A DNA stretch of 6,089 nt from assembly GCA_045655245.1 (NCBI GenBank), contig JAZOOX010000057.1, positions 1 through 6,089 on the forward strand. Reading direction: 5' to 3'. Position 1 is the first letter of the stretch, and each line of letters begins with the position of its first letter. Positions 1 to 5,834 of the stretch are shown one piece after another. Made by a program: the position numbers and the translations under genes. The stretch is from RGIG8785 sp045655245 (GTDB lineage Bacteria > Bacillota > Clostridia > RGIG8785). A model generated the notes under the pieces. The model did no database searches. It saw only the letters and a list, made by a program, of their open reading frames with translations, and was not told where the DNA came from.

Positions 1-51
1 CGGCTTTTTTGTCGTATACAAAAGAAGAAGCGTGAAAAAGGAGGTACTTCG

Positions 52-1041
52 ATGAATGTTCGTGAGCGTTTGGAAATGCAGGAAGAAGAACTGCTTTCAC
101 CGTTGGCATTTCTAAGTAAAAACGCCACCCGTGCCCGCCCCGAAGAACGGGAGTGTGAGTTGCGGACGGCATTTCAGCGGGACCGCGACCGTGTTATACA
201 CTGCAAATCCTTCCGCCGTTTAAAACATAAAACACAGGTGTTTTTTTCGCCCGAAGGGGACCATTATCGCACCCGCTTGACCCACACTTTGGAGGTCACC
301 CAGATTGCACGGACAGTCGCAAGAAGCCTACAGCTAAACGAAGACCTGACCGAAGCCATCGGTCTGGCGCACGATTTGGGACATGCCCCTTTCGGTCATG
401 TGGGTGAACGGGTGCTGAATAATCTTTCGGTCAATGGGTTCCGTCACTATCAACAAAGCGTTCGCGTGTGCGATGTGATTGAACGCCAGGGAGGATTGAA
501 CCTGACCGACCAGATTCGCGACGGAATCTTGAACCATTCGGGTGACCATCGTGCGGCAACGTTGGAAGGACGTATCATTCGATATGCCGACCGTATTGCT
601 TACATTAACCACGATATTGATGATGCAGTTCGAGGGTGCGTTATTGCTCAGGATGATTTGCCGAAATCCTGCCTAAAAGTTTTAGGTGACACCCACTCCA
701 AACGGATTAATACCCTTGTCACCGATTTGATTCAATACAGCCGTGAACAAGGCGATATTGCAATGAGTCCTGATATCGAGGAGTCGATGCAGGAATTACG
801 GGCATTCTTATTTGATAAGGTATACTTTACCGACTTTGCCCGCGAGCAGGAGGAGAAAGCGGCAGGCGTTTTAAGCCGACTGTACCGTTACTATTTCGAG
901 CACCCTGATGAATTGCCCGAAGAGTTGTTACATCCCGATTTACATACTGCTGTTTGTGACTTTATTTCTTGTATGACAGACCGCTATGCACTGACATTGT
1001 ATCAAAAATTGTTTATTCCACAGACCTGGGCGCAAATTTAA
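52..1041 (+). CDS. dgt: dGTP triphosphohydrolase-like HD-domain protein
   Basis: Predicted 329-aa cytosolic metal-dependent phosphohydrolase of the Dgt family, which cleaves a dNTP (classically dGTP) to the deoxynucleoside and triphosphate and so shapes the dNTP pool. The HD metal-binding set is complete: H78 in RLTHT, H107-D108 within AHDLGHAPFGHVGE (105-118, which also carries H111 and H116), and D180 in RYADRIAY. The conserved RHYQQSVRV segment (131-139) corresponds to the RHNEQS-type motif of the family. The length matches the short bacterial dGTPase-like group rather than the roughly 500-aa E. coli enzyme. The start is fixed by a strong AAGGAGGT at 38-45, 6 nt before ATG. The gene ends 15 nt before dnaG, so it probably heads the visible operon; the upstream promoter lies outside the window or is not recognisable. 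True substrate preference cannot be read from sequence; other HD dNTPases are possible, but membership of the family is clear. Confidence 0.95.
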   Translation: MNVRERLEMQEEELLSPLAFLSKNATRARPEERECELRTAFQRDRDRVIHCKSFRRLKHKTQVFFSPEGDHYRTRLTHTLEVTQIARTVARSLQLNEDLTEAIGLAHDLGHAPFGHVGERVLNNLSVNGFRHYQQSVRVCDVIERQGGLNLTDQIRDGILNHSGDHRAATLEGRIIRYADRIAYINHDIDDAVRGCVIAQDDLPKSCLKVLGDTHSKRINTLVTDLIQYSREQGDIAMSPDIEESMQELRAFLFDKVYFTDFAREQEEKAAGVLSRLYRYYFEHPDELPEELLHPDLHTAVCDFISCMTDRYALTLYQKLFIPQTWAQI

Positions 1042-1056
1042 AGAAAGGCGAGTTGT

Positions 1057-2814
1057 ATGCGAATAACGGAAGAATTTAAAAACGATGTCATCGCGGCAAA
1101 CGACATTGTCGAAGTGGTATCGCATTACGTCCAACTGAAACGAAGTGCTTCGAATATGCTGGGGCTCTGCCCGTTTCACCGTGAAAAGACGCCGTCCTTT
1201 TCGGTTTCGCCTTCTTTGCAGATTTTTAAGTGCTTCGGTTGCGGGGTCGGTGGGAATGTGATCGACTTTATTATGCGAATTGAAAACTTGGATTTCGTCG
1301 ACGCAGTAGCACATCTTGCAGACCGTGCGGGATTAAAAATTCCGGAACCGACGTCAACTTCCAATACCATCAGTGAAGATCGCGACGTTTATTATCGGAT
1401 GAATGTTGATGCTGCAAGGTACTTTCACCATACCCTGTTAAGTCCTGCGGGCGAGGCGGGGTTGACCTACTTTCAAAAACGCGGGTTGACGATGGAAACC
1501 ATTGTGAAATACGGCCTTGGTTTTGCCCCGGACGGGTGGAACGGTTTGTATGATGAACTGTCTAAAAAAGGCTATACCGACGAGCAAATGGTCAAAAACG
1601 GTCTTGCCAGTAAGAGCGACCGCGGAAAAGTATATGACAAGTTCCGTAACCGTGCGATGTTCCCGATCTTTGATATTCGCGGACGGGTTATTGCGTTCGG
1701 GGGACGGGTATTGGACCAAAGTCTGCCCAAGTATTTAAATTCGCCTGATACCCCGGTTTTTAATAAAAGCAAACACTTGTTTTCGCTGAACTTTGCGAAA
1801 TCGGTCCAATCCAAACGATTGGTACTGGTCGAAGGATATATGGACGTCATCGCCTTGGCAAACCGCGGCATTCCCTTTGCCGTGGCCTCTCTTGGCACTT
1901 CGCTGACAACGGACCAGGCACGAATGCTTTCGAAATACTGTCAGGAAGTGGTTGTTTGTTATGACTCTGACAGTGCAGGACAGGCTGCCACACTACGGGC
2001 ACTGGAAGTTTTAAGACCGTTCTGTGAAAAAGTGCGGGTTGTTTCGGTGGAGGGGGCAAAGGACCCTGATGAGTACATCAAGGAACGAGGTCCCGATGCG
2101 TTTTTGAACCTGCTGGATGAAGCGGTTGACCAGACGGCTTTTCAGATTAACTTGGTTCGAAAAAAGTATGATTTGGAAAATATTGATGAAAAAGTCTCGT
2201 TTTTGAATGAAATCGCGGATATTCTGGTTAAAATAGACAACGCAGTTAAACGTGAGGCATATTTGCAGAAAGTTGCCAACGAAACGGGAATGAACATCGA
2301 AGCGTTGCGTGCGGAGCTGGCAAAGCGGGATCGGCGAATCGGTCTGATGAATGAAAAACGCCAGCGGGAGAAAAAAGACAGCAGCTCTCTTTCGCCTGCA
2401 GGAGGGACGTTACGAAGAAAGGCGGAACGCCTTTTAATCGGCTTGTGCTTCAGCGATGCAACGGTGGCAAAATGGTTGGTAAAGGAAAATGAAACCAATT
2501 GTTTTGAAGATCCGGTTGCAAAAAAAATGGCTCATAAACTGTTCGTTGAAGGGGTTACCGCACCACCGTTACTCCTGGACAGCTTTGAAGGAAAAGAACG
2601 AGAAATCGCCTCGGGAATCCTTTGCTATCAAGCGGGGTACGAAAACCACCTTTTGGCCGCCAATCAGTTGCTTTCGACCATTAAGAATGCACGATTGGAG
2701 TCGGAGATATCAGGGTCCGCCGAACGCGGCGACCTGGAAACACTAAAAGCATTGATTGAGAAACGTAAGAAAAATGGCGGTACGACCGCTGATACAAACG
2801 AAGGGGAGGATTAA
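1057..2814 (+). CDS. dnaG: DNA primase DnaG
   Basis: 585-aa primase that synthesises RNA primers at the replication fork, in partnership with the replicative helicase. All three domains are present. The N-terminal CHC2 zinc-binding domain has C38, H41, C59 and C62 (CPFH ... CFGCGVGG). The RNA polymerase domain has the basic motif KFRNRAMFPIFDIRGRVIAF (195-214) and PKYLNSPDTPVFNKSKHLF (224-242). The Toprim fold carries E259 in LVEGYMDV, D303 and D305 in CYDSDSAG, and KDPDEY at 335-340. The C-terminal ~135 residues (about 450-585) are poorly conserved, as expected for the helicase-binding domain. Length is close to E. coli (581) and Bacillus subtilis (603) DnaG. The ATG is preceded by a purine-rich GAAAGGCG (1043-1050), a modest ribosome binding site. 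It follows dgt by 15 nt and its last codons contain the rpoD ribosome binding site. No frame damage is seen. Confidence 0.99.
   Translation: MRITEEFKNDVIAANDIVEVVSHYVQLKRSASNMLGLCPFHREKTPSFSVSPSLQIFKCFGCGVGGNVIDFIMRIENLDFVDAVAHLADRAGLKIPEPTSTSNTISEDRDVYYRMNVDAARYFHHTLLSPAGEAGLTYFQKRGLTMETIVKYGLGFAPDGWNGLYDELSKKGYTDEQMVKNGLASKSDRGKVYDKFRNRAMFPIFDIRGRVIAFGGRVLDQSLPKYLNSPDTPVFNKSKHLFSLNFAKSVQSKRLVLVEGYMDVIALANRGIPFAVASLGTSLTTDQARMLSKYCQEVVVCYDSDSAGQAATLRALEVLRPFCEKVRVVSVEGAKDPDEYIKERGPDAFLNLLDEAVDQTAFQINLVRKKYDLENIDEKVSFLNEIADILVKIDNAVKREAYLQKVANETGMNIEALRAELAKRDRRIGLMNEKRQREKKDSSSLSPAGGTLRRKAERLLIGLCFSDATVAKWLVKENETNCFEDPVAKKMAHKLFVEGVTAPPLLLDSFEGKEREIASGILCYQAGYENHLLAANQLLSTIKNARLESEISGSAERGDLETLKALIEKRKKNGGTTADTNEGED
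2803..2810 (+). promoter_or_regulatory. rpoD ribosome binding site inside dnaG 3' end
   Basis: GGGGAGGA lies 6 nt before the rpoD ATG (2817) and is made of the final dnaG codons (Gly-Glu-Asp) just before the dnaG stop at 2812-2814. Ribosomes finishing dnaG therefore pass over the sigma-factor initiation site, which suggests translational coupling; the coupling itself is inference. Confidence 0.85.
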
Positions 2815-2816
2815 CA

Positions 2817-3911
2817 ATGGCAGCAGTATCACCTGAAACCAAAAAAACAATTATCAAGGAGTTAATCGAAAGAGGTAAGAAAAAAGGCAGCCTGACCTAT
2901 AAAGAGATCGCAGACACCTTGGAAGAAATCGAGATCGAAGCCGATCAGATTGAAAAGATCTATGAAATGATAGAATCGTTGGGCGTCGAAGTGACGGGGG
3001 ACATTGAAGAACCCGAAAACTTAGATGACATCGAAGAAGTTTCGCCCGAGGAGTTCTTAGATCTTAGTGTGCCGGACGGAATTGCCATTGATGACCCTGT
3101 ACGCATGTACTTAAAGGAAATCGGCCGAGTTCCGTTGTTGACCAACGAAGAAGAAGTCGAACTGGCTATTCGTGTTTCCGGCGGTGATGTGGACGCAAGA
3201 AAACGTCTTGCCGAAGCCAATCTTCGTTTGGTTGTCAGTATTGCGAAGCGCTATGTCGGGCGCGGCATGCTCTTTTTGGACTTGATCCAGGAGGGGAATC
3301 TCGGTCTGATCAAGGCGGTAGAAAAATTCGATTACGAAAAAGGCTTTAAGTTCAGTACTTATGCCACTTGGTGGATTCGTCAGGCAATTACCCGTGCCAT
3401 TGCTGACCAAGCCAGAACAATTCGTATTCCCGTTCATATGGTTGAAACCATCAACAAATTGATTCGCGTTTCCCGACAGCTTTTACAGGAACTGGGGCGT
3501 GAACCTACCCACGAAGAAATCGCCAAGGAAATGGGCATGTCGATTGATAAGGTGCGTGAAATCACCAAGATCGCCCAAGAACCGGTTTCTCTCGAAACCC
3601 CGATCGGCGAAGAGGAAGACAGCCACCTGGGTGATTTTATCCCCGATGAAGATGCCCCTGCGCCTTCCGAAGCGGCTTCTTTCCTGTTGTTAAAAGAACA
3701 GTTGGTGAATGTTCTGAACACCCTTACTTCCCGTGAAGAAAAGGTGCTTCGCTTGCGCTTTGGATTGGATGACGGTCGTCCGAGAACGCTGGAAGAGGTA
3801 GGAAAAGAGTTCAATGTTACCCGTGAACGGATTCGTCAGATCGAGGCGAAAGCGTTGCGCAAACTCCGCCACCCCAGCAGAAGCAAGAAGCTGAAGGATT
3901 ATTTAGACTGA
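2817..3911 (+). CDS. rpoD: RNA polymerase primary sigma factor (RpoD/SigA)
   Basis: 364-aa housekeeping sigma-70 factor that directs RNA polymerase to -35/-10 promoters. Visible parts in order: an N-terminal region 1.1-like segment (about 1-60, with KKKGSLTYKEIADTL at 21-35), an acidic linker (62-83), region 1.2 (DPVRMYLKEIGRVPLLTNEE, 93-112), region 2 with the core-binding stretch RLAEANLRLVVSIAKRYVGR (130-149) and DLIQEGNLGLIKAVEKFD (155-172), the -10 recognition/melting stretch KFSTYATWWIRQAITRAIAD (178-197), region 3 (about 205-285), and region 4 with the -35-reading helix-turn-helix (TLEEVGKEFNVTRERIRQIE, 324-343). It ends with the typical KLRHPSRSKKLKDYLD tail. The long nonconserved insert of E. 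coli RpoD is absent, and the size fits Gram-positive SigA (371 aa in B. subtilis). Full regions 1.1 and 4 argue against an alternative sigma factor. Start 2 nt after dnaG; stop TGA shares its A with the next gene's ATG. Confidence 0.99.
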   Translation: MAAVSPETKKTIIKELIERGKKKGSLTYKEIADTLEEIEIEADQIEKIYEMIESLGVEVTGDIEEPENLDDIEEVSPEEFLDLSVPDGIAIDDPVRMYLKEIGRVPLLTNEEEVELAIRVSGGDVDARKRLAEANLRLVVSIAKRYVGRGMLFLDLIQEGNLGLIKAVEKFDYEKGFKFSTYATWWIRQAITRAIADQARTIRIPVHMVETINKLIRVSRQLLQELGREPTHEEIAKEMGMSIDKVREITKIAQEPVSLETPIGEEEDSHLGDFIPDEDAPAPSEAASFLLLKEQLVNVLNTLTSREEKVLRLRFGLDDGRPRTLEEVGKEFNVTRERIRQIEAKALRKLRHPSRSKKLKDYLD

Positions 3912-4612
3912 TGTACAATGAACTCCCTTTGACATTACGACTTTTAAAGATGGTTGAGTTGGTTCCGTCCTGCCATTGCCTTTGCGATGTTGGGACGGAC
4001 CACGCTTATCTCCCCATTGCGGTTTTAAAAGCAGGAAAAGCAGAGATGGCATATGCAACTGATGTCAACGAAGGTCCTTTGCAACGAGCGGCACTAAACG
4101 GGCGGTTATATGGCGTAGCCGATAGAATGGAAACCCGATTGGGAAACGGTCTTGCTCCTGTTAAAAACGAATCGATAGATGTTGTCACCATCGCAGGAAT
4201 GGGCGGACGGCTGATTGTCGATATTTTATCCCGGGAAGAAGCCATTGTCAACCGTTGTCTGTGTTTGGTTTTACAACCCATGCGGGAAACAGAAGCGGTA
4301 CGGCGTTTTTTAACTGACAAGGGCATTCGCTTTACAGAGACGTTGGTTCGGGAAGACCGGCGCTATTACCATATTATCAGCGCATATCCTAAAGAGAATA
4401 ACGGCGGATCGTATGATGAAATGGAACTGTTTTACGGTCTTCCGTGGTTGGACGAATGTGACTTATTTTGGGAAGAGGCACGACGTAATATCGCCGAATT
4501 AAAGCGGATTGAAGCGGGCATTACCACCGATAATCCCCAATCTTTGGAACGAAAAAACGACTGCCGGCGTAAGATTGAATATTTGCAGGAGGTGCTGAAG
4601 CGTGTACGTTGA
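3911..4612 (+). CDS. trmK: tRNA (adenine-22-N1)-methyltransferase TrmK
   Basis: 233-aa class I SAM-dependent methyltransferase of the TrmK (YqfN/SpoU-unrelated COG2384-type) family, which forms m1A22 in the D-arm region of tRNAs. Sequence evidence: the N-terminal leader LTLRLLKMVELVPS, SAM-binding motif I DVGTDHAYLPI (26-36), acidic motif II residue D51 in ATDVNEG, the family signature AGMGG (95-99) and LQPMRE (121-126). The C-terminal part (about 180-233) is charged and helical with a heptad-like pattern (ELKRIE ... KIEYLQEVLK), fitting the coiled-coil extension known in this family. The start ATG overlaps the rpoD stop by one base (TGATG); a weak AAGG at 3894-3897 lies 13 nt upstream, so initiation probably depends on coupling to rpoD translation. 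The same position downstream of the sigma gene is seen for B. subtilis yqfN, which supports the assignment. The reading frame is intact. Confidence 0.95.
   Translation: MYNELPLTLRLLKMVELVPSCHCLCDVGTDHAYLPIAVLKAGKAEMAYATDVNEGPLQRAALNGRLYGVADRMETRLGNGLAPVKNESIDVVTIAGMGGRLIVDILSREEAIVNRCLCLVLQPMRETEAVRRFLTDKGIRFTETLVREDRRYYHIISAYPKENNGGSYDEMELFYGLPWLDECDLFWEEARRNIAELKRIEAGITTDNPQSLERKNDCRRKIEYLQEVLKRVR
4587..4594 (+). promoter_or_regulatory. Ribosome binding site selecting a GTG start
   Basis: AGGAGGTG lies 7 nt upstream of GTG 4602 and inside the 3' end of trmK. It is a near-perfect anti-16S match at ideal spacing. It is why the Nif3-family gene is called from GTG 4602, overlapping trmK by 11 nt, rather than from a later ATG. 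Confidence 0.88.
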
Positions 4613-5375
4613 AACAATTGCAAATCGGATAGAGGGGCTCGCTCCTTTAAGTTTGGCAATGGACTTTGACCACGTTGGTTTGATGGTTGGGAATTCGAAG
4701 GCACCTGTCCATAAAGTACTGGTTGCGCTGGATTTGACCGAAGCGGTGGTTGGGGAAGCAATTGCCAAAGGCGCAGATATGATTATTACCCACCACCCCT
4801 TTTTATTTGAACCTTTTTTTTCGGTGACGAACCAAACGGTAAAAGGACGCATCATTCTTGAACTTGTCAAAAATAATATCACATATTATGCTGCCCATAC
4901 CAATATGGATATCGCTAAAGGCGGCATCAACGACTATCTCTGCCGCTTGTTGGACCTTACTGCTTGCTCGGTATTAGAACCCACAAGTGGGGAGGACGGT
5001 CTTGGCAGAATCGGTTCGTTGCGTGCGCCGATGGACGCCGAGGATTTTTTACAATATATAAAAGAACGCCTTGACTGCTCAAGCGTTTTGTACGCGGGCA
5101 AAAAAGGAAAAGTACAGCGAGTTGCCGTTTGCAGCGGTTCGGGAACCTCCTTGGCAGGACGAGCTCTTTCTCTTGGTGCCGATGCTTTGATTACTGCGGA
5201 TATGAAGTATTCCGCCGCACAATCGTTAGAAGGTGAACCGCTATTGCTTGTTGATTGCGGACATTACGGAACAGAACGTTTTTTCTGCAATATCGTGCTT
5301 GAACTTCTAAAAGGATACGTTGACGTCGAAATTGCCGAAACAGATACTGACTACATAAAACAATTGACATTTTAG
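4602..5375 (+). CDS. Nif3-like dinuclear metal center protein (short form)
   Basis: 257-aa member of the Nif3/YbgI/YqfO family, soluble proteins that assemble into hexameric rings with a two-metal site in each subunit. The family has been annotated as GTP cyclohydrolase I type 2, but the physiological reaction is not settled. The metal ligands expected for the family are present: H64-H65 in ITHHPFLF, D103 in AHTNMDIAKGGIND (98-111), and H221 with E225 in CGHYGTERF. The usual N-terminal motif DNVGLxVG reads DHVGLMVG (23-30). The protein is the short form of YbgI size (247 aa in E. coli) and lacks the central PII-like insert that makes B. subtilis YqfO about 370 aa. Initiation at GTG is set by the AGGAGGTG at 4587-4594. 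Its last codons (Gln-Leu-Thr-Phe-stop) carry the -35 box of the rnpB promoter. Its position after trmK matches the yqfN-yqfO pair of Bacillus. Confidence 0.94.
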   Translation: MYVETIANRIEGLAPLSLAMDFDHVGLMVGNSKAPVHKVLVALDLTEAVVGEAIAKGADMIITHHPFLFEPFFSVTNQTVKGRIILELVKNNITYYAAHTNMDIAKGGINDYLCRLLDLTACSVLEPTSGEDGLGRIGSLRAPMDAEDFLQYIKERLDCSSVLYAGKKGKVQRVAVCSGSGTSLAGRALSLGADALITADMKYSAAQSLEGEPLLLVDCGHYGTERFFCNIVLELLKGYVDVEIAETDTDYIKQLTF

Positions 5376-5392
5376 TTTTCCTTTGCTAAAAT
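5364..5392 (+). promoter_or_regulatory. Sigma-A promoter of rnpB with extended -10
   Basis: A perfect -35 TTGACA (5364-5369), a 17-nt spacer, and -10 TAAAAT (5387-5392) preceded by TGC (5384-5386), which gives the extended -10 TGn element. Predicted +1 is G5399, seven bases past the -10. That is exactly where helix P1 of the RNase P RNA begins, so the primary transcript probably needs little or no 5' trimming. The -35 box lies within the coding end of the Nif3-family gene. The site should be read by the sigma factor encoded two genes upstream of Nif3. Confidence 0.88.
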
Positions 5393-5398
5393 GAGATT

Positions 5399-5735
5399 GA
5401 GTAAGCCAGACAGTCGCGGATACGGTGCCGAAAGGTCGTAGACGAGGAAAGTCCGAGCTCCGCAGGGCAGGGTGCTGGGTAACTCCCAGTGGAGGCGACT
5501 CTAAGGAAAGTGCAACAGAAATAGACCGCCTGATTTTCAGGTAAGGATGGAAAGGCGAGGTAAGAGCTCACCGGCGGGCAGGTGACTGTTCGGCCATGTA
5601 AACCCCACCCGGAGCAACGTCAAAAGAAACTGCTTGCCCGGCTTGTTTCTTAAAAAGGCGGCTTGAGAGCGTTAGAAATAACGTTCCTAGATAGATGACT
5701 GTCAAATACAGAACTCGGCTTATAGACTTGCTCAA
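5399..5735 (+). ncRNA. rnpB: RNase P RNA, bacterial class A
   Basis: Catalytic RNA of RNase P, about 337 nt, which works with the small protein RnpA to remove 5' leaders from pre-tRNA. Conserved core blocks are all found: GAGGAAAGTCCG (5444-5455), GGGCAGGGTGC (5465-5475), GTGCAACAGAAA near 5511-5522, GTAAACCCCACCCGGAGCAA (5598-5617), AGATAGATGACTGTC (5689-5703) and ACAGAACTCGGCTTA (5708-5722). Helices visible: P1 GAGTAAG 5399-5405 with CTTGCTC 5727-5733; P2 GACAGTC 5409-5415 with GACTGTC 5697-5703; P4 AAGTCCGAG 5449-5457 with CTCGGCTT 5714-5721, where both strands differ from E. coli in a compensating way; the P6 pseudoknot GGGCA 5465-5469 with TGCCC 5635-5639; and P16 AAGAAAC 5624-5630 with GTTTCTT 5645-5651. 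P6, P16 and P17 mark it as class A. P3 and P12 (CCTGA-TTT-TCAGG, 5529-5541) are short, which explains the compact size. L15 lacks the usual GGU (see findings). Ends are inferred from the promoter and P1. Confidence 0.97.
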
Positions 5736-5742
5736 ACATGTT

Positions 5743-5774
5743 AAAGACCACGGACATCCGTGGTCTTTTTCTTT
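5743..5774 (+). terminator. Intrinsic terminator of rnpB
   Basis: An 11-bp perfect stem AAAGACCACGG (5743-5753) with CCGTGGTCTTT (5758-5768), a 4-nt ACAT loop, and a T-rich tail TTTTTCTTT ending at 5774. It lies 8-10 nt past the predicted mature 3' end of RNase P RNA. It would stop both the rnpB transcript and any read-through from the upstream operon, isolating spoIIIAA. Confidence 0.93.
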
Positions 5775-5792
5775 GTTCTAAAGCGGGACAAA

Positions 5793-5806
5793 CCATCATA
5801 AGATGG
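5793..5806 (+). repeat. Small perfect dyad in the spoIIIAA leader
   Basis: CCATC (5793-5797), ATAA, GATGG (5802-5806) is a perfect 5-bp inverted repeat with a 4-nt centre, between the rnpB terminator and spoIIIAA. It could be a protein-binding operator or a weak RNA hairpin that partly covers the GGAG at 5805-5808. It is short enough to arise by chance and no function is shown. Confidence 0.35.
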
Positions 5807-5820
5807 AGTAACAATGTTTG

Positions 5821-5827
5821 AAAGGAG
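5821..5827 (+). promoter_or_regulatory. Ribosome binding site of spoIIIAA
   Basis: AAAGGAG lies 7 nt before ATG 5835, the best ribosome binding site in the leader. A second in-frame ATG at 5814 has a poorer GGAG (5805-5808) 5 nt upstream and would add seven residues (MFERSRK), so 5835 is preferred. Confidence 0.75.
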
Positions 5828-5834
5828 CCGAAAA

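Noticed and set aside
1..20. T-run CGGCTTTTTT as a terminator tail and TATACA (15-20) as a -10 box for dgt
   Set aside because: Any stem or -35 box would fall left of the window, so neither can be supported.
3584..3599. GGTTTC-TCTC-GAAACC hairpin within rpoD
   Set aside because: It encodes the conserved PVSLETP segment of sigma factors and has no T-run, so it is probably incidental.
3929..3934. Perfect TTGACA -35-like hexamer at the start of trmK
   Set aside because: The bases 16-18 nt downstream (around 3951-3957, TGGTTGA) do not resemble a -10 box.
4814..4821. Run of eight T in the Nif3 gene, a possible slippage site (also T7 at 241-247 in dgt)
   Set aside because: The frames continue through family-conserved sequence on both sides, and the runs simply encode Phe-Phe.
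334..4882. Many minus-strand open frames of 60-127 codons opposite dgt, dnaG, rpoD, trmK and nif3
   Set aside because: They lie wholly or mainly antisense to genes with clear family motifs, show no recognisable domains, and have low-complexity Ser/Arg/Pro-rich composition typical of antisense shadows.
5386..5571. Minus-strand 61-codon open frame across the rnpB 5' half
   Set aside because: It lies over the structured RNase P RNA and has no family resemblance.
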